Numbered from the stretch's first letter, positions 32,709 through 42,419 are shown. The stretch: DNA of 64,000 nt from Terfezia claveryi (GCA_015179025.1 WHUX01000053.1:1-64000), one strand, 5' to 3'. The notes: a model not told the origin generated them from the letters alone. A program made the numbers and translations.

Positions 32709-32990
32709 AGCGCTACCAGGGTAGGAGGTGGCGTGACTAAAGTTGCATTGTCCGCCAGACCAGGGTGCGGAACGTCTCTATTCTGTGCGGGGTTATTTCT
32801 TATCGATAAACCTCTAGTAGTGGTTTAGCGCTTCTCTTGTTACAAGCATATGTATGGTGACTAAGCAGAAAACATAAGAATATTCTTGTAATGAGAATAT
32901 GCTTATTTTACTATGTGGGACGGGAGGAGGTATGCTTGTAACTAATATATGCTTGTATCTAGTATGCTTGTATCGAGAGTCCTCTGTATA

Positions 32991-33581
32991 GGCCTGCCAA
33001 GCCTTCTAGCCAATAAGCCCATATAAGTAATTGCTAGTATCTTCATGACTCTGCCTTTTTTGACCAAAGCATACACTCTGATAGTCTAGAACTAATATGA
33101 TAGTCTAGTCTAGTTAATGATAGTCTCCACGAGCTAACCAGACTAATGAATCTCATGCACCAATCACTGATTTAATCCTTTAACGAGCCACAACGAGGTA
33201 CATAGAGTGTATCTAAACCCCAACTAACCTTCTAATATAAAGTACATGCATATACAGCTAGGTGGCAAAAAGTTTACCCCCCCTGCATAAAGGGGCCCAA
33301 ACCTACATATTTGTTGGAGATCACGTGAGACTTAGCACAATCTCGCTCTTAAGACGAGAAATGAAGCTGTACAATGGAAGAATGATGAACATCTTACATC
33401 TGTGTTCACAACTACAAAGTAGCCGTGATTCCATAGGTTATGAGCATATCCTTCCGCTGTGTGCTACCTCGTACACATATCGTTATTTCATTATTAAGCA
33501 CTCATCCTCATTTCATTCTCAAGTACTCATCCTCATTTCATTCCCAAGCACTCATCCTCATCTTATTCTCCTACCATACAA
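32991..33581. other. flank and probable leader of the copia element
   Basis: Contains TAGTCTAG words (33080-33120), a TIR-like word at 33252-33292, and TGTTGGAGATC at 33312, which resembles the start of copia LTRs (TGTTGGA). No second copy of this LTR-like start was found after the polyprotein, so it is not called an LTR. Confidence 0.35.
33496..33570. repeat. 25-bp tandem repeat, 3 copies, upstream of gag
   Basis: Three 25-bp units starting AAG-ACTCATCCTCAT, at 33496, 33521 and 33546, differing by a few bases. They end 11 bp before the gag ATG (33582), in the element's leader. Confidence 0.92.
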
Positions 33582-35439
33582 ATGGCTGATCAAGAACCTC
33601 TTGACAAGGAACTTCAAGATTCAGACATAGCAGACCCAGTACCTATATATTAAGACAGACCTTCTCTTAGACGTCAACTTGGCGATCGTTCACAAAGAAG
33701 ACCAATACAAGATTGAGAGCCTACCCCATTCCTTCCGAACCATGAACAACCCGAGAACATCACTATCAGAGTCTCCGTGAACAGGAAAATCCCCAAACTG
33801 ACAGCTAAGAATTACAAGACATGGTCTTGTGATATGGAATTTATTTTGAAAAGACTCCTAGTATGGTCACTAATAGAGGAAACGATACCCCCCATTCAAC
33901 TCCGTAATGAAGAATGGAAAGAGAAGAACCTATTAGCCTGTTCAGAAATCCACCTGCAATGTACACCTGAAGAACAACGATATTTAAGGGGCCTAAATAT
34001 CGCTAAACACTAATGGGAAGCCCTAAAGAATGCCCACAACACAAAAAGTTTCGTTGAAATCAAGCAGATACTGGAAGATTTCAATAAACTAGTAAAATTG
34101 ACTTCAGAAACCTGTCAAGAGTGGGTCCAAAGAGTCAAAGATGCTGCCGGAGACCTAGAAGAGATGGGAAAACATCTCGACTCAGAAGACATAGCGTATA
34201 AGTTATTAAGTGGGCTACCGGAAGAATATAGGCCACTGAGAACTACCTTAATGGCCATGAGAACGGACACCAACCCACTAGATATAACTCGAGTGTCTAA
34301 TTCAATTCTGACAGAGGAGAGACATGTTAAACCTTCGGCACAAAACTCAACAGGTATACATCATGCTCACGTTTTAGCCACAGAAGACAAAGAAGACAGG
34401 GCACTTCGACCAATACACCAAGCAGGTCCTCAACGGAATAATGGAGGAAGGAAGCCTGCATACAGAAGAACTCCTTATACAAGACCTAGCTACTCATTCT
34501 GCAAAAAAGTGAGACATCTAGAACAAAACTGCTATTTACAATATCCTGAAAAACACCCCTCTCACCCTAAATACAGAGATCCAAACGAGGAACCATCCAC
34601 TCATACCGCAGCAGTAATAACCACGACTCAAGGGGAAAATGAAAATAGCCAACTCAGACTAGAGTATCAATACAACATGTTGGCACCCAACATAGGATCA
34701 GGTCAAAACGATTGGATGTTGGACTCAGGATGCTTAACACACTTTACCAAATAGAAGACATGCTATACGGACTTCACTATCCCCAAGAAACCCATTGAGG
34801 TAGAAACAGGAGGAGGTTCATTAATAGCTTATGTATCCGGGTCCATTTACCTCAATATCGAAATAGGTGAGACTCAACTAAAAGATGTATTGTATACTCC
34901 CGAGATGTCAACAAACTGCAACATGCTTTCTATTATAAGGATAGACCATGAGGGATATTCAACCAACTTCTCACATGGACGAGCATATATAATTAGAAGA
35001 CATGATAATACATTATGGGCAACAGGAACTCTCCGAGAATGCGGTTTATATTTCTTGGATCAATATCCCACAGTTTGCGCTTTCTCTATGGTGGCAGGCA
35101 TACAAGATACACAGGTACTCGAAACATGACACAAATGACTAGGTCATCTCAGTGAAAGAAGCATCAAAGACCTACAAAAATTATCAACCGGAATCGTTAT
35201 TGGATCACCACATACATGTACCTTAAATGCAGATTACATAGACTGTGTATATGCCACTCAACATCGTTCCCTATCTCATATACTCACCACTCAATCCACA
35301 ACAAAACTGGAACTAATACATTCGGATATCTGTGGACCAATAAAAGTACCCGGTTTCAATAAAGAATTATATTTCGCACTTTTTATCAATGACTATACAC
35401 GCATGACATGGATATACGGTTTGGAGACAAAAAACCAGA

Positions 35440-35728
35440 TGTTACGGCTGAGATTATGCAGGCATGACCGGCGGCACCCGATGGTGGGTGGCCTGAAGGC
35501 AGCCCCGCTTTCTTATATATTGGCCCACTTCTTGTATCTAGTTCTTGTTCTCTAAGACTCAAGCGAAGTCTTGTATCGCTGGGTTACTTTACTTTATCGA
35601 ATGAATCAGTCTATATTCTTCGCTCTATGTTAGCCCAGTTAGGCTCGAGCCTAGTGATTATGCCTTCGTGCACTCTATATACCGATATACCGACAGATAT
35701 CACCGTGATCACTAGCTCGCCCCTAACA
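35440..35728 (+). repeat. 5' LTR of nested element
   Basis: 289 bp, TG...CA ends, same sequence as 36841-37129. A TTATATATTGG word near position 75 of the LTR could serve as a promoter box. Confidence 0.93.
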
Positions 35729-36010
35729 TTACTTCGCTTTGACAAAAGGGACCGGTGATTCTGGGTCTAATCACCCCTCCCTCGCTACCTACACTGTCGT
35801 ATGATCCCCCAAGGGCGGGACATGGCTTAAGGAATGTCGCTGGATTATTTGGCTATATGAGCGACGTCGGAAATAATTATTTCCCCCTCCTATATGCTTA
35901 TTAGCTTGTTCTAAATGACCTACTAATCCTATATTGAGATCTCCGGATCTACTAAGTCTTAGATATCGAGCGACATGCTCAAAAACCCCCTCGCCAGGCT
36001 TATAAGGGCC

Positions 36011-36090
36011 CGAACGAGCCTCTGCGGCCCCGAACGAGCCTCTGCGGCCCCGAACGAGCCTCTACGGCCCCGAACGAGCCTATAAGGCCC
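36011..36090. repeat. 20-bp tandem repeat, 4 copies, in nested element
   Basis: Units of CGAACGAGCCTCTGCGGCCC at 36011, 36031, 36051 and 36071, the last two with small changes. Confidence 0.93.
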
Positions 36091-36138
36091 CGCCGAGCGA
36101 GCTTACAAGCCTCCGAGCGAGCTTACACGCTCCCGAAC

Positions 36139-36243
36139 GAGCTCAAAGCTCAAAATCCCCGTCCGAGCTCAAAGCTCAAAAACTCCGATTGAGCTCATAA
36201 GCTCAAAAGCCCCGTTCGAGCTCATAAGCTCAAAGACCCCCGC
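36139..36243. repeat. 26-bp tandem repeat, 4 copies, in nested element
   Basis: Units starting GAGCTCA-AAGCTCAAA at 36139, 36165, 36191 and 36218. Each contains GAGCTC and a second AGCTC, so single strands could pair. They continue the repeat-rich stretch begun at 36011. Confidence 0.88.
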
Positions 36244-36840
36244 CTTGGGCGAAGACTCAAGCTAGCACTCTGAGTGCTAAAGACCCAAACGAGCGCTGCG
36301 AGCGCTAAAGACCCGAACGAGCACCCCGAGCGTGCAAATGAACAAGACCCCCCCTTGCACTGGCAAGTCGGGTTGGATAGCTGGGAAAGCATGCATTGAA
36401 CCTTTTCCTGTGACGTTGGCTTTTTCCCACAGGGTTTTGCCGCGCAGAGGTTTTTAATGGCAATGGCATGTGGGAATACCCCCCCCTATGAGATTACCCC
36501 GGATCTACGATCCATATATATGTTGCACCTCATGTTGAGATACTCGGATCAGTTGATCCACAGATGTTTATGTTCTGGCATGACGCCACGATGTTTGAGA
36601 GAATACCCCGTCCTTCCGAGCTACCTTACTAGCCCTTGCTGCCAGATGTAAAGGCTCTTTTCCACAGAGGTTGATAACCCGAGGTCCTCAGTGATGTCTG
36701 AGTGGGTTAGTGGGCTCAGGGCGGTTTATCCTGAGTGGGGACCCCGTGCCCTAATTGCTTGCCAATATACATACGCACGTGTAGGGGGTAGGGTGAGCGA
36801 AGTTGGTCGGTCGGGACGCCCTCTAGCAGAGGGGGAGTAA

Positions 36841-37129
36841 TGTTACGGCTGAGATTATGCAGGCATGACCGGCGGCACCCGATGGTGGGTGGCCTGAAGG
36901 CAGCCCCGCTTTCTTATATATTGGCCCACTTCTTGTATCTAGTTCTTGTTCTCTAAGACTCAAGCGAAGTCTTGTATCGCTGGGTTACTTTACTTTATCG
37001 AATGAATCAGTCTATATTCTTCGCTCTATGTTAGCCCAGTTAGGCTCGAGCCTAGTGATTATGCCTTCGTGCACTCTATATACCGATATACCGACAGATA
37101 TCACCGTGATCACTAGCTCGCCCCTAACA
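36841..37129 (+). repeat. 3' LTR of nested element
   Basis: 289 bp, identical by eye to 35440-35728; preceded by a polypurine tract. Confidence 0.93.
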
Positions 37130-39365
37130 CCAGATATTCGAGGCGTTCAAGCATTTTGTTGCTCATGCAGAACGTGAATGTAGAGAAAAGGTTAAAAAGC
37201 TACGAACAGATAATGGAAGTGAGTATATCAGTGTCCGTTTTAAAAACTGGGCTACTACGAAAGGCATGGTATTGCAAACTACACAACTCTATAGTCCGGA
37301 TATGAATGGAGTTGTAGAAAGAGCAAACAGAACAATTGTGGAAGACGCCTCAGCACTGTTATGGGGGGCAAAACTAGGTATTCAATTCTGGTATGAGGTG
37401 GCCAAAACCTCAGTATATCTAAAGAATCGAAAACCATATAAAGGACGTCAAAAGACACCCTATAAAGCATGGATGGGTCGACAACCCTCACTAGTACATC
37501 TTAAAATATTCGGATGTCAATGTTATGCCCTAATACCAAATAAACGTCGAACCAAATGGGAAGCACACTCAAATGAATGCCTATTTATGAGATATTTTGA
37601 TACTGACAACCTCTTCCGCCTTTATGATCTGGTCCAACAAAAATTCATAAAGAAAAGAGATATGATATTTCATGAGAACATAACAGGACATCACGGTTTT
37701 GCAGCAAACCGCTTACTAGTTGGGACGAACATACAAGGACACCCCATAATCCCAGATACTGAAGAAATGGTAACTGAAGTTCAATATGCTAATACATTGT
37801 TCACAACAGACATATCTCCACCAAGCATTCCTAAGTCCTACACAGTGGCTATCAAATCACCACGAGCAACAAACTGGAAACTTACAATGGAAAAAGAGAT
37901 AGCTAGCCTAGAATCAAGAGATACCTGGAAAATAGTCCTAAGACCGAATAACAAGAACATAGTCCCATGCAAATGGGTCTTTGCAATTAAATTCGATTCC
38001 GAAGGAAAACCTATAAGATACAAAGCAAGACTAGTTGCAAGAGGTAACTACCAATAGGAAGGAATAGATTTTCACGATACCTTCGCTCCAGTAGCTAAAT
38101 TTTCCTCACTAAAGATCCTATTATCCATCGCTGCTGCTGAGGACTTGGAAATAGACCAAGGTGATTTTGAATCAGCCTTCGTCAATGGTTTCCTAGACGA
38201 AGAAATATATATGGAACCTCCACAAGGATATTCCGCTGGCCCCGATAATGTTCTACTAGTTAGAAGATCACTATATGGCCTCAAACAGTCTACTCGAGTC
38301 TGGTATCAAGCTCTAGATGAATTACTAAGAAAACTTGGATTCAAACGGATCAGAGCAGATTACGGGGTTTGGTATAATGGAAAAACAATCATACTAGTAC
38401 ATATGGACGACATGATAATCATCGGGATACGTTGTGAGATAGAAAAAATCAAGAAGGCAATCCACGATATGTACATATTCAAGGACTTAGGACCCATTAT
38501 CGATAGTATATTCCTAGGTATACACATACTCAGAAATCGAGAAGAAGGGTTAATTCATATTGACCAAGAACGATATGTAAAGTCCATATTGGACAAATAT
38601 GATATACAACAAGGATCATCCACCCCTATGGAGACAAAAATCGATTTCACTGAAAACAACCAAAAATTTGACGTGAAAACATATCAATTAGCAGTCGGAA
38701 GTCTCCTATACTTGACACTAGGAACAAGACCAGATATCGCCTACTCTATCAATAAGCTATCACAATTCTGCAGCAATCCCTGCGAATCTCACTGGATCAC
38801 AGTAAAAAGAATCATACAATATATATACGCAATGGTGAACTACAGAATAACATTATCCAAATCAACAGACAAATTGATAGAATATTTCGATGCATCACAT
38901 GCTGATAATCAAGAGGATCGCCATTCCACATGTGGATATATATTCTTATTTAAGGGTGGCCCTATATCCTAGAGATCAAAGAAACAATCGATGGTGGCGT
39001 TATCGTCGACTGAAGCTGAATACGTAGCTGCAACTGAAGCTGCAAAAGAATCTCAATAGATAGTGGCGCTAATAAGAGGAATTGGAAGAGAAACAGATAA
39101 ACCCACAATCCTATTCGGCGATAACATAGGAGTAAATTTCTTAACAGAAAACCCTGTATATCACCCGAGAACAAAACATATACATATTCGTCAAAGATAT
39201 GTGACCGAATTATTCGAGGCAGGACTAATCAAAGTCAACCACTGCGGAACAAAAAACATGATAGCGGACATATTTACAAAGCCATTACCCAAAGATCAAT
39301 TCATTCGACTTAGAGGTTTAATGGAATTAAAACTACCATTAATCAACACCTTAAAGAAAAGATGA

Positions 39366-39500
39366 GGTAGATCATCATTAGGACCATTCGAATGCACAAG
39401 ATGTAAAGAAATGTTCGCTACAAGAAACAAATTATTTCTGCACCTACAAAATACTGGTCATTTCAATTCTACCAATGAAGAAAACAACCCTGCAAAGTCC
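39366..39500 (+). other. C2H2-like finger segment after copia RNase H
   Basis: Past the stop at 39363 the same frame continues and codes GPFECTRCKEMFATRNKLF then LHLQNTGHFN: C-x2-C, about 12 residues, H, 5 residues, H. The stop is one G-to-A step from TGG, so the finger was probably part of the polyprotein. Confidence 0.5.
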
Positions 39501-39509
39501 TGCGAGACA

Positions 39510-39612
39510 AGTTCTCCTACAATGCCATAGTTCTCCTACGATGCCGTAGTTCTCCTACGATACCGTAGTTCTCCTACGATGTTACAATACCGTAGTTCTC
39601 CTACGATGCCAT
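39510..39612. repeat. 19-bp tandem repeat, 5 copies, at copia 3' end
   Basis: AGTTCTCCTACGATGCCGT-type units at 39510, 39529, 39548, 39567 (with an 8-bp expansion) and 39594. Confidence 0.9.
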
Positions 39613-39891
39613 CAATCAAGATGATGAAATTCTTGTCTGTCCAAACTTCCTATTAAATAAAGAAATAAATCTAAGCTAATTTAAGACAAACTAGGAACGT
39701 TCATCGATCCCCGGAGATTACGAGATACCTTATCGACATTAAAGCGCTGAAGTTGAAGGTGTTTTTATTGCTTAATTAATTTTTTTCTTCTTTCAAGCTA
39801 CATATATCCGCCGCATGACATTAGGTCGAATCGGTGTATAGACTAAAAAAAAAAAAAAAAAGCTACATATACACAAAAGTCAGACTAACAT

Positions 39892-40090
39892 TTAAACATT
39901 TAACAAACTCTTATATAATCTCGCTGCCACTTCCAACTCAAACCTCTCCTTCACATCAGGTCCTTCGTGAAATGGAATTTTTCATGTACTGACCAATTCT
40001 CACATCCTCATCAATTCCCGTCGACCGTGCCAGTTCCGCTTTCGGAACTTTCTTCCCACTGGAAGCCTTTGGTTTCACCCAAGTCGACAT
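39892..40090 (-). CDS. possible small protein related to the paralogous pair
   Basis: An ATG at 40090 opens MSTWVKPKASSGKKVPKAEL then ARSTGIDED. A GTGAGA donor follows and a 55-bp intron would join ERFELEVAARLYKSLLNV, for about 47 residues. The first part has the same arrangement (W-V-x-P, GKK, P-x-K, S-x-GID) as the two genes at 41831-42888. The link and the intron are both tentative. It may be a remnant. Confidence 0.25.
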
Positions 40091-40525
40091 TGCTGCTTAG
40101 TATTTTGTGTGTTCCAGAATCAATGAAGTTATGAAGAGGGGAGACGACAGCGTCAGAGTCACCCTTGGGTAGGGTTCACCCTGGGGTAGCGACGACCCTG
40201 GGGTGACTTCGACGACGGCGTCGCTGCCATGTCATACACTCACGTGGTGCGGAACCAATCTCAGTGCAATGGAAATTCCGCGGAGTAAAAGCCTCACTAA
40301 AGGCGAACACATATTGGAGCTACGGCATTTGGCCAATGATTATGGTAATGCATGTATGATGGTCACATGCAAGGCGGAAACAAACTCCTGTACAATAGTT
40401 GAGATGGAGTCATTTGTGCGAACGAGTGAATTGCTCAAAAACCCTGGAATAGGAGGTGGTTTGCAAACATTCGTGCTCAGGGTAACTACAATTGCTGCTC
40501 AGGGTAACTCCAATATTCGGTAAAA
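40091..40525. other. spacer in repeat block
   Basis: 435 bp. The word TGCTCAGGGTAACT is found three times here and just downstream (about 40473, 40496 and 40788). No gene recognised. Confidence 0.4.
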
Positions 40526-40780
40526 CTAATATTCCTGATCACGATCGTCTGGGCTATTATCCCAATACATCTTACCAGCATTTGGATTGCCGGTACGACG
40601 TCGGCCCTTCATACGCATTTGGACTGCCAGACTGCTAAACCCATCTCTGATGGCATTCCTTCTATTGTGCTCACTCGTAATATGGTTGAACCTCCTTTCT
40701 TGTACTGGAGGTGGTGCTAATGTGGAAGAAGGTGGTGGCTCTTTTGGTATTTCAAACCGGGAGTAACTACCTCTTTGCAA
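40526..40780 (-). pseudogene. bHLH-domain fragment
   Basis: The - strand frame contains RRFNHITSEHNRRNAIRDGF followed by SSLAVQM (about 40705-40627), the basic region and first helix of a fungal bHLH transcription factor (H-E-R pattern with NHITSE and RRNAIRDGF). No loop and second helix follow in any frame that I could join; the frame ends 30 codons later. No ATG precedes it. I read it as a transposed or decayed fragment. Confidence 0.5.
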
Positions 40781-41199
40781 AAGTTGCTGCTCAGGGTAAC
40801 TGCAATATTGCTCTTCAGGATCGTTCGAGCAAAAAAAAACTTATTAAACGGGGGAAAAAGACAAAAGGTATGCGCAGGTGGATTGCCTCGGGACGTCTTC
40901 TCACTAGGATCCGCCATGACGATCAAGCTGCCACTAAGACTTGTGATACATTTACGAGCATCTGGACTGGTTGAATGCAGAGGAACACGTGGATTCGTTC
41001 GCTACAAAGAGTCAAAACCAGTGAATAAACCGACATATAAATGAATCGACGCCCCACCAAAATTTGGCTGAAGTCCACTGGGATAACACCATATTATCAA
41101 TCCATTTATAGGGAGGAGATGTGGGAGGAATTGTCAAAATCACTGCTTGTTCTTCTTCAGTAGGTTTTCGCGTTCTTCTTTATTCCAACCAAACTCGAG

Positions 41200-41904
41200 A
41201 TGAATCTCACATATATTCTGAACAGCCCTAGCAGCACGCCCTAACAAGGTAGTTCTTGTGGGGACCCATCAATAAAAGCATTTTCCTGTATAGTTTGTGG
41301 GAGGAGGTTTGCACGCAGGCCGGATTTGGCACGCCATGGTGAGCACCGGACGTACCCATTCAGCAACGAAACCTCATGCGGACTATAGAGCATATACATA
41401 CGGGAATCCGACCTCATATCTGCGACTGGCCTGGTTGCAATAAGCACTTCGCACAGCGATCTGGTTTAACCATGCATAGGCGAGTTCATACAGGAGAGAA
41501 GCCTCACTTGTGCGAAACTTGCACAAAGGTACGTGCTGACGTTCGAGAGATAAGTACTAATATTCAACAAATGTAGCGATTCAGCGACGCTAGCGGTCTT
41601 TCCCGGCATAGGCGTAGCCACTCTGGAAAGAGGCCGTATAATTGTCCTTACGCTGAATGTCAAAAAACATTTACAAGGTACCATTGTTGCCTAAGATGAT
41701 ACTGTTGAAATGCTAATTTACTACAGGAGAACAAGGTTGACTAGGCATCAAAAGTCACATAGGTCAATCAAAATAAGGGGGGCCACTTCTAAAAGTAATA
41801 AGAAAAAAAATATGCCAGCGTCTTTCCAAACTACTTGTTCTTCCGTTCCATTTTCCTTCGCCATAGTCTCCCCCGTTGCCAACCTTCCTGGCCAAAGTGA
41901 TTGA
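41200..41904 (+). CDS. C2H2 zinc-finger protein, N-terminus broken or mis-modelled
   Basis: Exons 41253..41338, 41389..41528, 41577..41677 and 41727..41904 join in phase with GT-AG introns of 48-50 bp. They give four to five fingers: [22 protein letters not shown] (split by the first intron), [48 protein letters not shown] and [25 protein letters not shown]. Linkers HTGEKPH and HSGKRPY are canonical. The first exon frame goes back to an ATG at 41200 (MNLTYILNS), but a TAA interrupts at 41242, one C-to-T step from CAA. Alternatively CCCTAACAAGGTAG is an intron end and the true first exon lies upstream. The last exon overlaps the 3' end of the next gene by 74 bp tail to tail. Confidence 0.6.
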
Positions 41905-42288
41905 GAATGTTCTTATCGTTGCAGCGAGCCCGAACCACGTCAATATCTGAACGACGAAGTGCATTGATTTGTTCGTGAAGGGTATTAATGTATGCCAATT
42001 TATCGTGTCGGGATATGTATGACCAGCGCCGAATGCTGAGTAAGTTTTCAGCGGATGATTCCACCGTAACTTTTGCCAGAGCCTAAACAACGTTAGTAAC
42101 AGAAATGATAATTTAAATCTGACTTATACCGTGATTTGGTTATACGCAGTTACATCAATACCCATTGAATCCGCATATTGTTGCTTCGTAGGACGAACCC
42201 CCTTCTTACCTTTGGGAGCAATCCACAGTGGATCTGCTGGACGTGTTGGAATCACTGGTGGCGAGCCTGGGACAATTTCTGCTTCCAT
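41831..42288 (-). CDS. unknown protein, paralogue A of divergent pair
   Basis: Two exons, 42288..42130 and 42082..41831, give 136 residues; the 47-bp intron has donor GTATAAG, a TACTAAC branch and TTTAG acceptor. I do not recognise the family. Exon 1 carries PLWIAPKGKKGVRPTKQQYA then DSMGIDVTAY; exon 2 begins ALAKVTVESSAENLLSIRRW and has an amphipathic stretch EQINALRRSDIDVVRARC followed by [18 protein letters not shown] and a basic end. The basic tail and helices would suit nucleic-acid binding (inference). It shares intron position and phase with its neighbour at 42420 and is transcribed away from it. A relic of the same family is at 30716-30785. Confidence 0.65.
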
Positions 42289-42419
42289 GAGTGTAAAAGG
42301 GAAATGACGATAATAGTCACATTCAGCCGTAGAAATGTCGCATAGACTAGCCACCTGTCAAATACTTGGCACCGGCTATATATATCACTAAAATATTTAT
42401 TTCTCCACACTAGACAACC

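Larger units (their letters stand above)
31875..32990. mobile_element. 1.1-kb DNA transposon with 28-bp TIRs, non-autonomous
   Basis: A perfect 28-bp inverted repeat, beginning TATACAGAGGACTCTCGATA, lies at 31875-31902 and 32963-32990. TA at both tips suggests a TA target duplication, as in Tc1/mariner/pogo elements, but the ends are themselves TATA so the exact border is uncertain. Inside both TIRs is a subterminal block in direct orientation (31906-31955 and 32914-32965) sharing GGGACGGG, GGTATGCTT and AATATATGCTT. The word TATGCTTGTA and relatives recur several times, as transposase-binding subterminal repeats do. The only coding remnant is a CENP-B-type HTH; no DDE domain is present. Confidence 0.8.
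35440..37129 (+). mobile_element. 1,690-bp non-autonomous LTR retrotransposon nested in the copia integrase
   Basis: Bounded by two 289-bp direct repeats that start TGTTACGGCT and end CCCCTAACA (TG...CA), identical by eye over their length. A 5-bp target duplication, CCAGA, flanks it (35435-35439 and 37130-37134). The 1.1-kb interior has no long frame (best 64 codons), so it is a TRIM/LARD-like element moved by another element's enzymes. A purine tract AGAGGGGGAGTAA precedes the 3' LTR. No TGG-type primer site follows the 5' LTR. The orientation is set by the purine tract. Confidence 0.92.
33582..39365 (+). pseudogene. copia gag-pol polyprotein with nonsense mutations
   Basis: One reading frame (start ATG 33582) runs through the whole polyprotein; the 1,695-bp insertion is a multiple of three and does not shift it. 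Parts: gag UBN2-like (34090-34330), a damaged zinc knuckle (about 34498-34530), protease (WMLDSGCLTHF, 34714), GAG-pre-integrase (LGHLSERSIKDLQ, 35139), integrase (HSDICGP before the insertion; RTDNGSEY and NGVVERANRT after), reverse transcriptase (VHMDDMIIIG, about 38398) and RNase H (EYFDASHAD, ALSSTEAEYVAA, IADIFTKPLPK). In-frame stops lie at 33651, 33714, 34011, 34752, 35127, 35136, 38055, 38970, 39057 and 39363. No frameshift was seen. Cys and Gly positions of the zinc knuckle and one Cys of the integrase HHCC motif are replaced by residues one G-to-A step away. Confidence 0.85.
33582..39612 (+). mobile_element. Ty1/copia retrotransposon, decayed and interrupted
   Basis: Internal region of a copia-type element with gag, protease, integrase, reverse transcriptase and RNase H in that order (the copia order). 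It is interrupted at 35440-37134 by a second retroelement plus a 5-bp duplication. Flanking LTRs were not found by eye, so the element is probably truncated, or its LTRs are diverged. Confidence 0.88.

Noticed and set aside
33312..33582. Possible copia 5' LTR starting TGTTGGAGATC
   Set aside because: No second copy after the polyprotein, so it cannot be shown to be an LTR.
36011..36243. Regular repeats considered as a CRISPR array
   Set aside because: Units are contiguous without unique spacers, lie in a retroelement, and the genome is eukaryotic.
36457..36651. 64-codon frame in the nested LTR element
   Set aside because: No retroelement motif; too short; interior is otherwise noncoding repeats.
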